Origin: Streptomyces caeruleatus
GTDB taxonomy: Bacteria; Actinomycetota; Actinomycetes; Streptomycetales; Streptomycetaceae
Length of the DNA: 64,000 bases
Assembly (NCBI RefSeq): GCF_001514235.1
Contig: NZ_KQ948949.1
Location: 1 to 64,000 of the forward strand
Direction of reading: 5' to 3'
Position 1 is the first letter of the stretch. Every line of letters starts with the position of its first letter. The position numbers were made by a program, and so were the translations under genes. The notes below the pieces were generated by a model. The model had not been told where the DNA came from. It was given only the letters and a program-made list of their open reading frames with translations, and did no database searches. Shown in pieces: positions 18,704-26,091 of the stretch.

Positions 18704-19810
18704 TCAGGCCGCCGCGCCGAGCTCGCCGAGCAGCCGGAAGGTGAGGGCGTCGACCGGGCGGGCGGCGGTCGGGGTCTCCTCGCTGAAGGTGTTCACCATC
18801 ATGACCACCGCCACGCCGCTCTCCCGGCTGAACGCCGCGCAGGTGCTGAACCCGCCGGTGCCGCCGTTGTGCCAGGTCATGGTGGCACCGCCGGGCAGCC
18901 GGCTCAGGTGCCAGCCGAGCCCCAGTCGCAGGTTCCGGTTCACCGTGAACCGGGGCCGCTGGGTCAGTTCGATCGCGTCCCGCAACGGCGAGATCTCGGG
19001 CCGCAGTTGGGAGCGCAGGAAGCGCACCATGTCGTCGGCGGTGCTGTACATCGACGTCCCGGCCGCGCTGAGCACCCGGTCGTGCCAGTCAGGAACCGGC
19101 TCTCCGCCGACATGCCCGACAGCCTTGCGGGACACCATGTCCGGCCGCAGGGTCGTCGTCGTGTCGACCATGCCGAGCGGCGCCGCCACCCGGTGCCGCA
19201 GCATCGCGTCGACGTCGCCGAAGGCCAGCGCCTGGCCGAGCAATCCGAACCCCAGGTTCGAGTACGCGTAGACCGCCCCCGGTTCGGTGCTCAGCTCCGT
19301 GTCGCGCAGTCCGGCGGCCAGGTCGTCGAGCGTGTAGTGCGCGTAGGGGTCGTACGGATCCGCTTCCGCGAGCAGGTTCGGCGGCAGGGAGGGCAGGCCG
19401 GAGGTGTGGGTCGCCAGGTGGGCCAGGGTGATCCGCCGAGCCCTCTTGCGCGGCACGGGAAACCCAGCGGGCAGCACGAGCGGCGCGTCCAGGCGGGCCG
19501 CGCCCGTGCCGACGGCGCGCGCGAGAGCCGTGGCGGTGAGCGTCTTGGTGATGGACCCGAGCTGGAACACCGTCCTGCCGTCCGGCGCCGCCCGCCCCAC
19601 CGCCGCGCCGGCGCCCTCCACGTACGTACGCAAGCCGCGGACGACCCCGCAGATCACACTCGGACTGCCCGCGGCCACTGCCTGGTCCAGGTATCGCCTG
19701 ACCAGCGCGGGCAGGCCGTCGCCGGCGGCCGCGGCGTTGCCCGGCAGCAACGACACTCCTGCCGCCGCCGTGGCCGTCGCCGTCGCGCCGAGAAACTTCC
19801 TTCGGTTCAT
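18704..19810 (-). CDS. Tat-exported serine hydrolase (class C beta-lactamase/DD-peptidase fold)
   Basis: This 368-residue protein has a Tat signal (NRRKFLG at residue 2, hydrophobic stretch, AAAA before residue 30). The catalytic residues of the beta-lactamase/D-Ala-D-Ala carboxypeptidase fold are visible: SITK (S86, K89), YSN (Y183) and the HNG triad (WHNGGTGGFS near 325). It probably acts outside the membrane on a peptide or ester bond; whether it is a carboxypeptidase, esterase or lactamase is open. The ATG at 19810 has GGGGGAG 6 bp upstream. A 32-bp perfect dyad lies 32-63 bp upstream, suggesting tight repression by an unlinked regulator. Confidence 0.88.
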   Translation of the reverse strand: MNRRKFLGATATATAAAGVSLLPGNAAAAGDGLPALVRRYLDQAVAAGSPSVICGVVRGLRTYVEGAGAAVGRAAPDGRTVFQLGSITKTLTATALARAVGTGAARLDAPLVLPAGFPVPRKRARRITLAHLATHTSGLPSLPPNLLAEADPYDPYAHYTLDDLAAGLRDTELSTEPGAVYAYSNLGFGLLGQALAFGDVDAMLRHRVAAPLGMVDTTTTLRPDMVSRKAVGHVGGEPVPDWHDRVLSAAGTSMYSTADDMVRFLRSQLRPEISPLRDAIELTQRPRFTVNRNLRLGLGWHLSRLPGGATMTWHNGGTGGFSTCAAFSRESGVAVVMMVNTFSEETPTAARPVDALTFRLLGELGAAA

Positions 19811-19841
19811 GGGTTGCTCCCCCGTCGAGATCACCAGTCCC

Positions 19842-19873
19842 ACTCGACATTACGTTATTACGTAATGTCGAGT
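19842..19873. promoter_or_regulatory. Perfect 32-bp operator-like dyad
   Basis: The arms ACTCGACATTACGT (19842-19855) and ACGTAATGTCGAGT (19860-19873) are exact inverted copies separated by TATT. The region is A/T-rich compared with its surroundings and lies in the promoter position of the Tat hydrolase. It is a strong candidate operator for a dimeric (TetR, MarR or GntR type) repressor. No such regulator is encoded next to it. Confidence 0.65.
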
Positions 19874-19904
19874 AAACAGAATGTGCTCCTCGGCACAGAA
19901 CAGC

Positions 19905-19941
19905 GAAGGGCGCCCCGGCGGATCACCGCGGGGCGCCCTTC
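19905..19941 (-). terminator. Hairpin terminator after the DUF397/XRE pair
   Basis: GAAGGGCGCCCCG (19905-19917) pairs with CGGGGCGCCCTTC (19929-19941). The stem is nearly the same sequence as the serC terminator at 18665. It lies just past the stop of the DUF397 gene at 19958. Confidence 0.75.
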
Positions 19942-19957
19942 GTCGTGTGCGGGACGA

Positions 19958-20137
19958 CTACACGATCTGCTGCAGGAACGCCTGCCAGCTGTCGCGGGAG
20001 ACGATGAGCAGGGGGCCGTTGTGCTGCTTGCTGTCGCGGACGGCCCGGCCGCCGGTCTCGGTAACGGCCACTTCTACGCATTCGTTGAGTTGCGCAGAGT
20101 AAGAGGACCTCTGGAACGAGCCCGTGACACCGGTCAC
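19958..20137 (-). CDS. DUF397 domain protein
   Basis: This 59-residue protein is a complete DUF397 domain: FQRSSYS near residue 8, NECVEVAV, VRDSKQHNGP and the C-terminal SRDSWQAFLQQ. In the WhiJ/AbaA systems of Streptomyces such small proteins are encoded beside an XRE-DUF5753 regulator and are thought to modulate its DNA binding. The GTG at 20137 overlaps the stop of the XRE gene by 4 bp, so synthesis is coupled, and AAGG lies about 8 bp upstream. The partner is taken to be the protein at 20134-21003. Confidence 0.88.
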   Translation of the reverse strand: MTGVTGSFQRSSYSAQLNECVEVAVTETGGRAVRDSKQHNGPLLIVSRDSWQAFLQQIV

Positions 20138-21003
20138 GACGTACCTTTCTCGAAGGTTCGCAGCTTGCTCTGGATAAGTTTCGCGCTCACCTCCGGCGTC
20201 AACGCCGATGAGCACAGCAGGTCGAATGCGTTGGCGAACACCACCAAATCGGCAGGGGACTCAAGGACCGATGTGCTCATCAGGTCGTCCATGGTCACCA
20301 CCTCGACTGCCGACTCGGTGTCGAAGCTGAAGGCGATGAAGGCAGAGGTGGCAGCCACCAGTGCTCCTGCACTGAACGGCAGAACCTGCACGGTGACATT
20401 CTCCCTCTCCCCGGCTTCAATGAGCGCCGACAGCTGCTCTCGGTGGATGTCGACGCTCGCCAGGGGATGTTCAATGGCCGCTTCCCAGATGACGGCGGAG
20501 TATCTTGCCCCACCTTCCGCGATCCTCTCCTGCCGTCGCTTCCTCACCTCCACCAAACGGGCGACATGGTCAGAGGCAAGGGCTGTGGGACCACCCGAGA
20601 TAACCGCCTCCGCGTAAGCCGCGGTTTGCAGAAGTCCCGGGATCAGGACCGACTGCCACTGGCGGATATGAACAGCATCGTCTTCCAACGCAATGTAATC
20701 AAGGTAGTCCGGCCGCAGGTGCCCTTTGTGTTCACGCCACCACCCCTGTTTCTTGGAGTGCTTGGCCAACTCCTCCAGCTTGGAGCGCACTTCCGAGTCC
20801 GTGACGCCGTACGCGTCCAGCAGCAGCCGCACCTCGATCACGCGCGGCGTGGAGTGCCCACTCTCAACACGGCTGATTTTGGCCTGACTTGATGCAATGA
20901 CCTCGGCAGCCTGCGGCTGGTCGAGCTTGGCGGCTTGCCGGTACTGCCTGAGCGCCGCGCCCAGGCGCCTGCTGCGCACCGTCGGCCGTGCACCTGTCGG
21001 CAT
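20134..21003 (-). CDS. XRE-family regulator with DUF5753 domain (WhiJ-like)
   Basis: This 289-residue protein has an N-terminal XRE helix-turn-helix (residues about 12-70: LGAALRQYRQAAKLDQPQAA, SSQAKISRVESGHSTPR) and a C-terminal DUF5753 domain (IPGLLQTAAYAEAVI near 125, RQERIAE, VQVLPFSAGA near 215). Such proteins are developmental or antibiotic-linked regulators in Streptomyces. The ATG at 21003 has GGGGAGG 5 bp upstream. It is divergent from an anti-sigma-type ATPase gene and overlaps the DUF397 gene, the standard three-part arrangement. Its DNA target is unknown. Confidence 0.9.
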   Translation of the reverse strand: MPTGARPTVRSRRLGAALRQYRQAAKLDQPQAAEVIASSQAKISRVESGHSTPRVIEVRLLLDAYGVTDSEVRSKLEELAKHSKKQGWWREHKGHLRPDYLDYIALEDDAVHIRQWQSVLIPGLLQTAAYAEAVISGGPTALASDHVARLVEVRKRRQERIAEGGARYSAVIWEAAIEHPLASVDIHREQLSALIEAGERENVTVQVLPFSAGALVAATSAFIAFSFDTESAVEVVTMDDLMSTSVLESPADLVVFANAFDLLCSSALTPEVSAKLIQSKLRTFEKGTS

Positions 21004-21081
21004 GGGACCTCCCCTCTCCGGCGGAAACGATGCCACACCAACCACCAACTCCGGGAGCACATCCCACGATCGAGCGACATC

Positions 21082-21095
21082 TGTGCATGCATACA
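21082..21095. promoter_or_regulatory. Possible regulator dyad in XRE/ATPase divergent region
   Basis: TGTGCATGCATACA is an imperfect palindrome about 80 bp from the XRE start and 100 bp from the ATPase start, in the 189-bp divergent region. It shares TGTGCA with the better dyads at 24211 and 24293. Weak evidence. Confidence 0.3.
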
Positions 21096-21192
21096 CCGAT
21101 TCTTGTTGCGCGGATTCTGGATGAGCCCATAGCTTCGAAAGGCGCTTCGACAGAGCGCATCCTTGACGTCGCGTCAGGAGGTAGGCCCGCCC

Positions 21193-21618
21193 ATGCCCGC
21201 AACCGAAACCTTCCGCATCCCCAAGCGCAGACGACACGTCCCCACCGCCCGCCAGCACATCCGGAAGGCCCTCGCGGACTGGGGCATCACAGATGAACTC
21301 GCCGACGCCGTCCTCCTGTCGGCCAACGAACTCGTCACCAACGCCGTGACCCACTGCCGCACGTCCTACGCCCAGGTCAAGGTCACGCTCACCCTCGACG
21401 GACGGGAGCTGCTCCTGGAGGTGTGCGACCCGGACAGGGACCGGCTGCCCCGAACCCAAGACTCCGGCCCGGACGAGGAGGGCGGACGCGGACTCGCTCT
21501 CGTGGGGGAGCTTGCCGACACCTGGGGGCACCGGCAGGAGCCGTACGCGAAGTGTGTGTGGGCCCGGTTCACGCTCACCGAGTCGATGGCGAGGGCTCAT
21601 GTTCCGGCTGCTTTATGA
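21193..21618 (+). CDS. Anti-sigma-type ATP-binding protein (HATPase_c_2)
   Basis: This 141-residue protein has the RsbW/SpoIIAB-like Bergerat fold: N box ANELVTNAVTH near residue 50, LEVCDPDRDRLP (G1 region) near 80 and GRGLALV (G2) near 100. Streptomyces has dozens of such single-domain kinases or ATP-binding proteins, often next to XRE-DUF5753 genes. It may bind a sigma or anti-anti-sigma partner, but none is encoded here. The ATG at 21193 has AGGAGGT about 10 bp upstream; the open frame extends further but the ribosome site falls inside that extension. Confidence 0.88.
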   Translation: MPATETFRIPKRRRHVPTARQHIRKALADWGITDELADAVLLSANELVTNAVTHCRTSYAQVKVTLTLDGRELLLEVCDPDRDRLPRTQDSGPDEEGGRGLALVGELADTWGHRQEPYAKCVWARFTLTESMARAHVPAAL

Positions 21619-21901
21619 CGCGGTCGCCCGACTGCTCGGCCGCCCGGCGGTGCGGGAGCGGGACCTTGCGCGGGAGGTCAGGGCGCCAGACCCGTACGTA
21701 CCGCGGCTACCGAACCCGCACGACGCCCGCTGGCGCCGCTGGGCCAGGCGCAACCGCGCAGCCGGCCGCTACCTGGCCTTCCTGCCCGAGGAAGCCTGCT
21801 GGCAGCTTCCACCCCGCCACCCCGGGCCTCCCCTCTGGCGCGGCGGGGACGATCCGGTACGCCTGTACGTGCTGCACTCAGCCGTCGAGGGCTCGACGTA
21901 G
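21599..21901 (+). CDS. Small Arg/Pro-rich protein of unknown function
   Basis: This 100-residue protein overlaps the end of the ATPase gene by 20 bp and so is probably co-translated. It is basic, with RWRRWARRNRAAGRYLAF in the centre and a Pro/Trp-rich end (WQLPPRHPGPPLW). Small proteins of this sort often follow HATPase genes in Streptomyces, but I do not know a function. Its last 24 bp overlap, tail to tail, the DUF5753 gene on the other strand. Confidence 0.65.
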   Translation: MFRLLYDAVARLLGRPAVRERDLAREVRAPDPYVPRLPNPHDARWRRWARRNRAAGRYLAFLPEEACWQLPPRHPGPPLWRGGDDPVRLYVLHSAVEGST

Positions 21902-22495
21902 CCGGGTGACGATCCGCTTGGCCTCGGAGCCGTACACGGCAGACGCGGCGTGCGTCTCCCAGACCCGTCGGTGCAAAGCGACCGCATCCGGGGCGTCGAG
22001 CCAGTGCTCGGCGTACCAGTCCTCGATCACGACGAGACGGTCGTCCACGATCGTGAAGGCGTTGCCGACCGGCAGCCGGAGCACGGCGTCGAACGGCACC
22101 ACGCCAAGGTGCACACTGTCGAGGTCCAACGCTGCGAGGATCCTGTCCAGTTGCACCGCCATGACCTCCGGTGAACCGAGCCGGGCGCACAGCGCCCCTT
22201 CCCAGATCAGCTCATGCAACTCCTTGCCGGGAAGATGCAGCCACTCCTGTCGCTCCATACGCGCGCGTACCGCGTCATCTGTGTCCCTGGCGGTGTTCCT
22301 CAGCTCCGCCAGACTTTCGAAGATGCACCGCGCATAGTCGGCCGTCTGGAACAGGCCAGGAACAATGCCAGGCACCCAGGAGCGCAAGGTCTGCGAAGCG
22401 TGGACCAGGGACTTCCACTCTTCCTGAACAGGCCGATGCCCGGCTTCCACTCGTTCCTGCCAGGGGCGTACCTGCCGGCTTTCAGCCTTGGTCAT
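21878..22495 (-). CDS. DUF5753 protein lacking the XRE DNA-binding domain
   Basis: This 205-residue protein is a DUF5753 domain (WVPGIVPGLFQTADYARCIF near residue 40, RMERQEWLH near 75, LHLGVVPFDAV near 130, VYGSEAKRIV at the end) without the usual 70-residue helix-turn-helix. The ATG at 22495 has GGAAGG 8 bp upstream and the frame contains no HTH further up before the preceding gene at 22546, so it is a genuine stand-alone domain, not a start-site error. It could act as a decoy or dimerisation partner for the two full XRE-DUF5753 proteins beside it (inference). Confidence 0.82.
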   Translation of the reverse strand: MTKAESRQVRPWQERVEAGHRPVQEEWKSLVHASQTLRSWVPGIVPGLFQTADYARCIFESLAELRNTARDTDDAVRARMERQEWLHLPGKELHELIWEGALCARLGSPEVMAVQLDRILAALDLDSVHLGVVPFDAVLRLPVGNAFTIVDDRLVVIEDWYAEHWLDAPDAVALHRRVWETHAASAVYGSEAKRIVTRLRRALDG

Positions 22496-22545
22496 GGCTC
22501 TGCCCTTCCCTTTATTCACATTGAAGGTGCGTCACGCCGTCCTGA

Positions 22546-23397
22546 TCAGCGCAGGGCGTCGATGGCCTTCACGATCAAGGCCCGGGCGTCCGCTCCGTAC
22601 ACGGCCATGCTCCGAAGCTGCTCGAACGCCCTCAGGTAGAGCGCGATCTCGGAGGGCTGGGTGATGTTCACCTCAGCTGTGGCCAGCTCCACGGACACGA
22701 GGGTGTCGTCGTGTGCGGTGAACGTCTCCTGCGGCCACATAGCTCGGTCACGGGTCGCCGTCGGGATGATGCCGAATGACACCTGCGGGAGCGCCCCGGC
22801 CGTGAGGAGGTATCCCAGTTGCGCGGCCATCGCCTCGGCATCGCCGAGTTGGTAGTGAAGTACCGCTTCCTCGATGAGGAGCACGAACCGATGGCCGGGC
22901 TCATGGATCACCTGCGACCGCTGAACCCGCGCCGCGGCGGCCTGCGCCGCATCGTCGGGAACTCCGAGGAAGTGGGCGCTCATACTCAGCAGGGCCCGCG
23001 CGTATCCCTCGGTCTGGAGCAATCCCGGGACCAGAACCGGGGAGTATTCGCGCAGCAACTCGGTTGCCCGGTAAAGCTCGACATAGCTGTCCTGCAGCTT
23101 TGCCAAGCCCGTGCGCACGCGCTGTCGCCACTCGCGGTACAGGGATTCCGCGTGCTGTGAGGCCGCGATCAGATCTGGGGCCTGATCGATGGCGCCGACC
23201 GCGCGGCACCACAGGCGGATGTCCGTCGGTGACGGAGGGGTGCGGGCGTTCTCGATGCGTGAGGTCTTGGCGTGGTGCCAACCGCACTCGTTGGCCAGCT
23301 CGGTGACTGTCAGGCCGGCGTTCCTCCTCAAGTCGCGCAGTCGCCGCGCCACGTTCTCACGCGCGGCTTGGGCGGAGGAGGACGGCGACTGGGACAT
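22546..23397 (-). CDS. XRE-family regulator with DUF5753 domain
   Basis: This 283-residue protein has an XRE helix-turn-helix at residues about 12-65 (VARRLRDLRRNAGLTVTELA, GWHHAKTSRIENARTPP) and a DUF5753 domain (LVPGLLQTEGYARALL near 125, VSFGIIPTATRD near 200, RSMAVYGADARALI at the end). The ATG at 23397 has no strong ribosome site, and the frame continues upstream, so the start is less certain. It is the second of three DUF5753 proteins in 3.3 kb and sits in the same orientation as the HTH-less one, 50 bp upstream of it. Confidence 0.88.
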   Translation of the reverse strand: MSQSPSSSAQAARENVARRLRDLRRNAGLTVTELANECGWHHAKTSRIENARTPPSPTDIRLWCRAVGAIDQAPDLIAASQHAESLYREWRQRVRTGLAKLQDSYVELYRATELLREYSPVLVPGLLQTEGYARALLSMSAHFLGVPDDAAQAAAARVQRSQVIHEPGHRFVLLIEEAVLHYQLGDAEAMAAQLGYLLTAGALPQVSFGIIPTATRDRAMWPQETFTAHDDTLVSVELATAEVNITQPSEIALYLRAFEQLRSMAVYGADARALIVKAIDALR

Positions 23398-23419
23398 GAG
23401 CTGGCCAACAACGCTTCTG

Positions 23420-23953
23420 TCAGTGGATCTCGTATGTGTCGTGTGGAACGGCGCGTTCCCAGACTGCCTCGAAGGCGTCCGAGCACTGCTTGACGATACT
23501 CGGCTCGGTGCGCAACTCATGTGCCGGGTCGGCCCATTCACCGACGCCGGTGAAATGGTTGAAGAGGACCTGTGTCCCGTCGAAGATCCACAGATCCGCG
23601 CCCGGCAGCATCAGATCGACCGCCCGAGAGCGGGGCAGCCACCGCACCTGTTCGCCCGCCGTCACATTGACGGCGGTGCTCGCGTGCTCGTAGCGGATGT
23701 AGTCGGTGGCCGGTTCGGAGACGATACGAGCACGGCGAACGACGACGCCACGGGCGACCGTACGAGAGATCAGGTCGACCCAGGGCGCCCAGTACTCCGA
23801 GGCAGGATCGGTGTCCCTCCGGCCTGTACTCAGCCAGTTGTCGAAGTCGTCTGCCTCGTCACCGACGGCGTACTGGTCGCGCATTTCGAGGTGTACGGCG
23901 GAGCGCTGTGCGGCCGCCATGAGTTCGTCAAAGCTGGGCACGCTCTGCGGCAT
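23420..23953 (-). CDS. DUF6879 family protein
   Basis: This 177-residue protein has the DUF6879 look: FDELMAAAQRSAVHLEMRDQY near the start, RRARIVSEPATDYIRYEH near 75, GEQVRWLPRSRA near 100, DLWIFDGTQVLFNHFTG near 120. These proteins occur with XRE-DUF5753/DUF397 modules in actinomycetes; their activity is unknown. The ATG at 23953 has GGGAGG 6 bp upstream and overlaps the end of the preceding small gene by 26 bp, showing coupling. It is 22 bp before the XRE gene, so the minus-strand genes from 24185 to 21878 may form one operon. Confidence 0.82.
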   Translation of the reverse strand: MPQSVPSFDELMAAAQRSAVHLEMRDQYAVGDEADDFDNWLSTGRRDTDPASEYWAPWVDLISRTVARGVVVRRARIVSEPATDYIRYEHASTAVNVTAGEQVRWLPRSRAVDLMLPGADLWIFDGTQVLFNHFTGVGEWADPAHELRTEPSIVKQCSDAFEAVWERAVPHDTYEIH

Positions 23954-24185
23954 CACAAGCCTCCCTCAGCATCGGCACCAGGCGGGCGGGAATGCGGATC
24001 ACCGTCTCGTGGTCAGGAATGCCTTGCGCATGCCCGGGTGCGGTGTTCTTCACGCACTCCGATCGCGTCTCCTCGTCGGCGGTGTAGCTCTGGAGAACGA
24101 TGTCCGCGTTCTCCACGTCCACCCACGCGGTTGGGGACCCGATCTTCCCCGTGTCCGGGTCGATCCCGATGAACTGTAAGCGCAT
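23928..24185 (-). CDS. Small conserved protein in XRE island
   Basis: This 85-residue protein starts MRLQFIGIDPDTGK and contains WVDVENADIVLQSYTADEET and ETVIRIPARLVPMLREACD. It is acidic and looks like a compact alpha/beta protein; similar small proteins occur upstream of DUF6879/XRE genes in Streptomyces. The ATG has GGAGGG 6 bp upstream. It is the first gene of the minus-strand run and its start is 30 bp from one of the paired operator sites. Function unknown. Confidence 0.75.
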   Translation of the reverse strand: MRLQFIGIDPDTGKIGSPTAWVDVENADIVLQSYTADEETRSECVKNTAPGHAQGIPDHETVIRIPARLVPMLREACDAAERAQL

Positions 24186-24210
24186 GGTTCCCTCCACTTT
24201 CGTTGCCGTG

Positions 24211-24312
24211 CATTGATGTGCACCAATGTGGCTTTCAATGGCGGTCCGGGCAAGAGGGCAGTGCAGTAATCACCCTGTTAAAACGCCATGCGCACATTGG
24301 TGCACATCACTG
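24211..24312. promoter_or_regulatory. Paired 20-bp inverted operator sites in divergent promoter region
   Basis: CATTGATGTGCACCAATGTG (24211-24230) recurs as its reverse complement at 24293-24312 with 19 of 20 bases identical; the inner 16 bases are an exact match. Each site is itself an imperfect palindrome around GTGCAC. The two are 82 bp apart (about eight helical turns) between the divergent starts at 24185 and 24415. The architecture suggests cooperative binding or looping by a local XRE protein, which is inference. Confidence 0.65.
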
Positions 24313-24414
24313 GATCCGGTGCCCGTCTCCCTCCTAGCTTGGTGACGCACCACCATCCCCGGCGAGGCAGCTGAGCCTCCCGAGGCTTGGCCGACGCCGC
24401 TGAGGAGCGCCACC

Positions 24415-24696
24415 ATGAGGCAGGGCACAAGCCATCCCTCGGCCATCGCCACACGAGCCCCCTCCCGGCCTTCAGCACAGCTACCTGACGGCTTCGACGC
24501 ATGGCTGCTGGACTGCATGCCCATCTCCGACTGCGACGTCTGCGCCGCCAACTGGCGGCAGCTCGTGGCCTGTAAGCAGTCCGGCGACATCACGCAGGCC
24601 GCGCGCCACGCCACCGAGATCCGGGACCACTCCTCTGGCGTGCACACGCCCACCGCACACCGAACAGGAAGGGGCAGCAATGCCGAACCGAAGTGA
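24415..24696 (+). CDS. Small Cys-containing protein of unknown function
   Basis: This 93-residue protein has a short cysteine cluster (LLDCMPISDCDVCAANW near residue 30-47, then VACKQSG), which could bind a metal. The ATG has GAGGAGCGCC upstream. It overlaps the start of the DUF397 gene by 17 bp and is divergent from the DUF6879/XRE run, with the paired operator between. I do not recognise a family. Confidence 0.62.
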   Translation: MRQGTSHPSAIATRAPSRPSAQLPDGFDAWLLDCMPISDCDVCAANWRQLVACKQSGDITQAARHATEIRDHSSGVHTPTAHRTGRGSNAEPK

Positions 24697-24913
24697 CCTG
24701 TACGCGCTGGACCTATCCGACGCCGCTTTCGCGAGGGCCTGCGGCGGCAACACCCACCCCGACGGCGAGTCCTGCGTAACCCTCGCCCGGATCGGCGACG
24801 ACGCCTGGGCGCTCGGTGACAGCAAACGGCCGGACGCGCAGCCCCTCCGCTTCACCACGCAGGAACTGACCGTGGCCGGCATCGATCCGGCGCGCTTCGG
24901 CCTGTCCAGCTGA
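24680..24913 (+). CDS. DUF397 domain protein
   Basis: This 77-residue protein matches the DUF397 pattern in a diverged form: FARACGGNTHPDGESCVTLARI, then ALGDSKRPDAQPLRFTTQEL, where DSK and the C-terminal F-T/S-x-x-E/W pattern are typical. GGAAGGGGC precedes the ATG. It is likely the small partner of the XRE-DUF5753 proteins encoded on the other strand of this island, although it is not adjacent to them as is usual. Confidence 0.78.
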   Translation: MPNRSDLYALDLSDAAFARACGGNTHPDGESCVTLARIGDDAWALGDSKRPDAQPLRFTTQELTVAGIDPARFGLSS

Positions 24914-25015
24914 GCCTCCTCAGCCTCCACTCCCAGGGCCGGTCCTGGCTCAGGGCAACCGCGGCCAGGACCGCCGACTCCAGCAAGACGGCACCGAAAC
25001 GGAACGGGACACCCC

Positions 25016-25486
25016 GTGCACCACCACGGCTACCTCTGGATCGGCCCGAAGACCCGCTTCGATCAGGAGGCACTGCGCCGCCCGCCCCACCCCGAACCGC
25101 CCCCGGCCGGTAGCAGGCCCGAACTGATCCAGCGTTACCGTGAGGTCGCCGCGGAGTTCCCCGCATCGGATCTGCCACCGCTGGAAACGGCGTACTGGCT
25201 CGTCAAACCACGCTCGCTGGTCCGTGGCACCTGGCAAGACCCGAGGGCAGGGGCCGCCTGGCTCAGCGACCGGTTGGCCGAGTACACGCCCCGGTTCGCC
25301 TCCCCGGCCCAGCGCGATGCCCGTCACCTCACCCGTCTCGTCACCTCCACCGCCGAGCGGCTGGCAGCAGGCAGCGACGTGTCCCTCGGCTTTTACCTCG
25401 AACGACCCTCGTACCTTTCCCTGGCCTTGGTGATGTGCGACCCGAGCCACCAGTCCCGCGAACTCCCGTGTCCGCTGCAAGGATGA
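25016..25486 (+). CDS. Hypothetical protein of the XRE island
   Basis: This 156-residue protein begins MHHHGYLWIGPK and contains PPLETAYWLVKPRSLVRGTW and FYLERPSYLSLALVMCDPSH. The N-terminal histidine run is native. Codon use is normal for the genome. The GTG at 25016 has only a weak GGGAC upstream. No motif or family is evident to me; the context (downstream of a DUF397 gene) suggests a role with the WhiJ-like island. Confidence 0.68.
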   Translation: MHHHGYLWIGPKTRFDQEALRRPPHPEPPPAGSRPELIQRYREVAAEFPASDLPPLETAYWLVKPRSLVRGTWQDPRAGAAWLSDRLAEYTPRFASPAQRDARHLTRLVTSTAERLAAGSDVSLGFYLERPSYLSLALVMCDPSHQSRELPCPLQG

Positions 25487-25544
25487 GGGGGCGACATCCG
25501 CGTGCGCCGCGCACCTTGCACAACCGCGGATAACCTTCATCCCC

Positions 25545-25994
25545 ATGACGCGCGCCTGGTTCCTGCCGACGCTGTTCGTGCTCTGCGGATCAGTCGTGGC
25601 CGCCGGGCTGGTCCTCAGCGGGGCCCCGGGCGCGGCCGCCGCACTCCTGATGCTGTTCGTGCTGCTCGCGGGCGTGAACTCGCCTCTGTTCTTCCCGAGG
25701 TCGATCGGGGCGCTGGAGGCTCAGCGCCGCAGTGCGGTCGACGGCCGGCCGATCGTGTTCTGGCGGCCGGGGTGCAAGTACTGCCTGCGACTGCGCATCC
25801 GGCTGGGCCGTGATGCCCACCGGTTGCACTGGGTCGACATCTGGCAGGACCCCGCTGGAGCGGCATCCGTCAGGGCGGCCAACGACGGCGACGAGACCGT
25901 GCCGACCGTGGTCGTGGCAGGTCGGCCGCACGTCAACCCCGGTCATGCATGGGTGCGCGCACAACTGTCCCGCACGGGTGCGGAAAGAACATGA
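25545..25994 (+). CDS. Membrane-anchored glutaredoxin/mycoredoxin-like protein
   Basis: This 149-residue protein has two hydrophobic segments (about residues 5-25 and 30-47) followed by a thioredoxin-fold domain with the redox motif CKYC (C77, C80) and the cis-proline motif TVPT (P120). It should reduce disulphides or mycothiol mixed disulphides with the domain facing the cytosol, since a glutaredoxin/mycoredoxin depends on cytosolic thiol. Related soluble mycoredoxins in actinomycetes have CxxC and similar length of the catalytic part. It is a single gene convergent with the cellulase. Confidence 0.85.
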   Translation: MTRAWFLPTLFVLCGSVVAAGLVLSGAPGAAAALLMLFVLLAGVNSPLFFPRSIGALEAQRRSAVDGRPIVFWRPGCKYCLRLRIRLGRDAHRLHWVDIWQDPAGAASVRAANDGDETVPTVVVAGRPHVNPGHAWVRAQLSRTGAERT

Positions 25995-26091
25995 ACAAGA
26001 ACATGAACGCATGGCCGGCCCCCAGGGGGCGGAGGGACACCCGGCACCAACCCGGGCGCCCCTCACACTCACGTAGCCGCGCACCTCGTCC

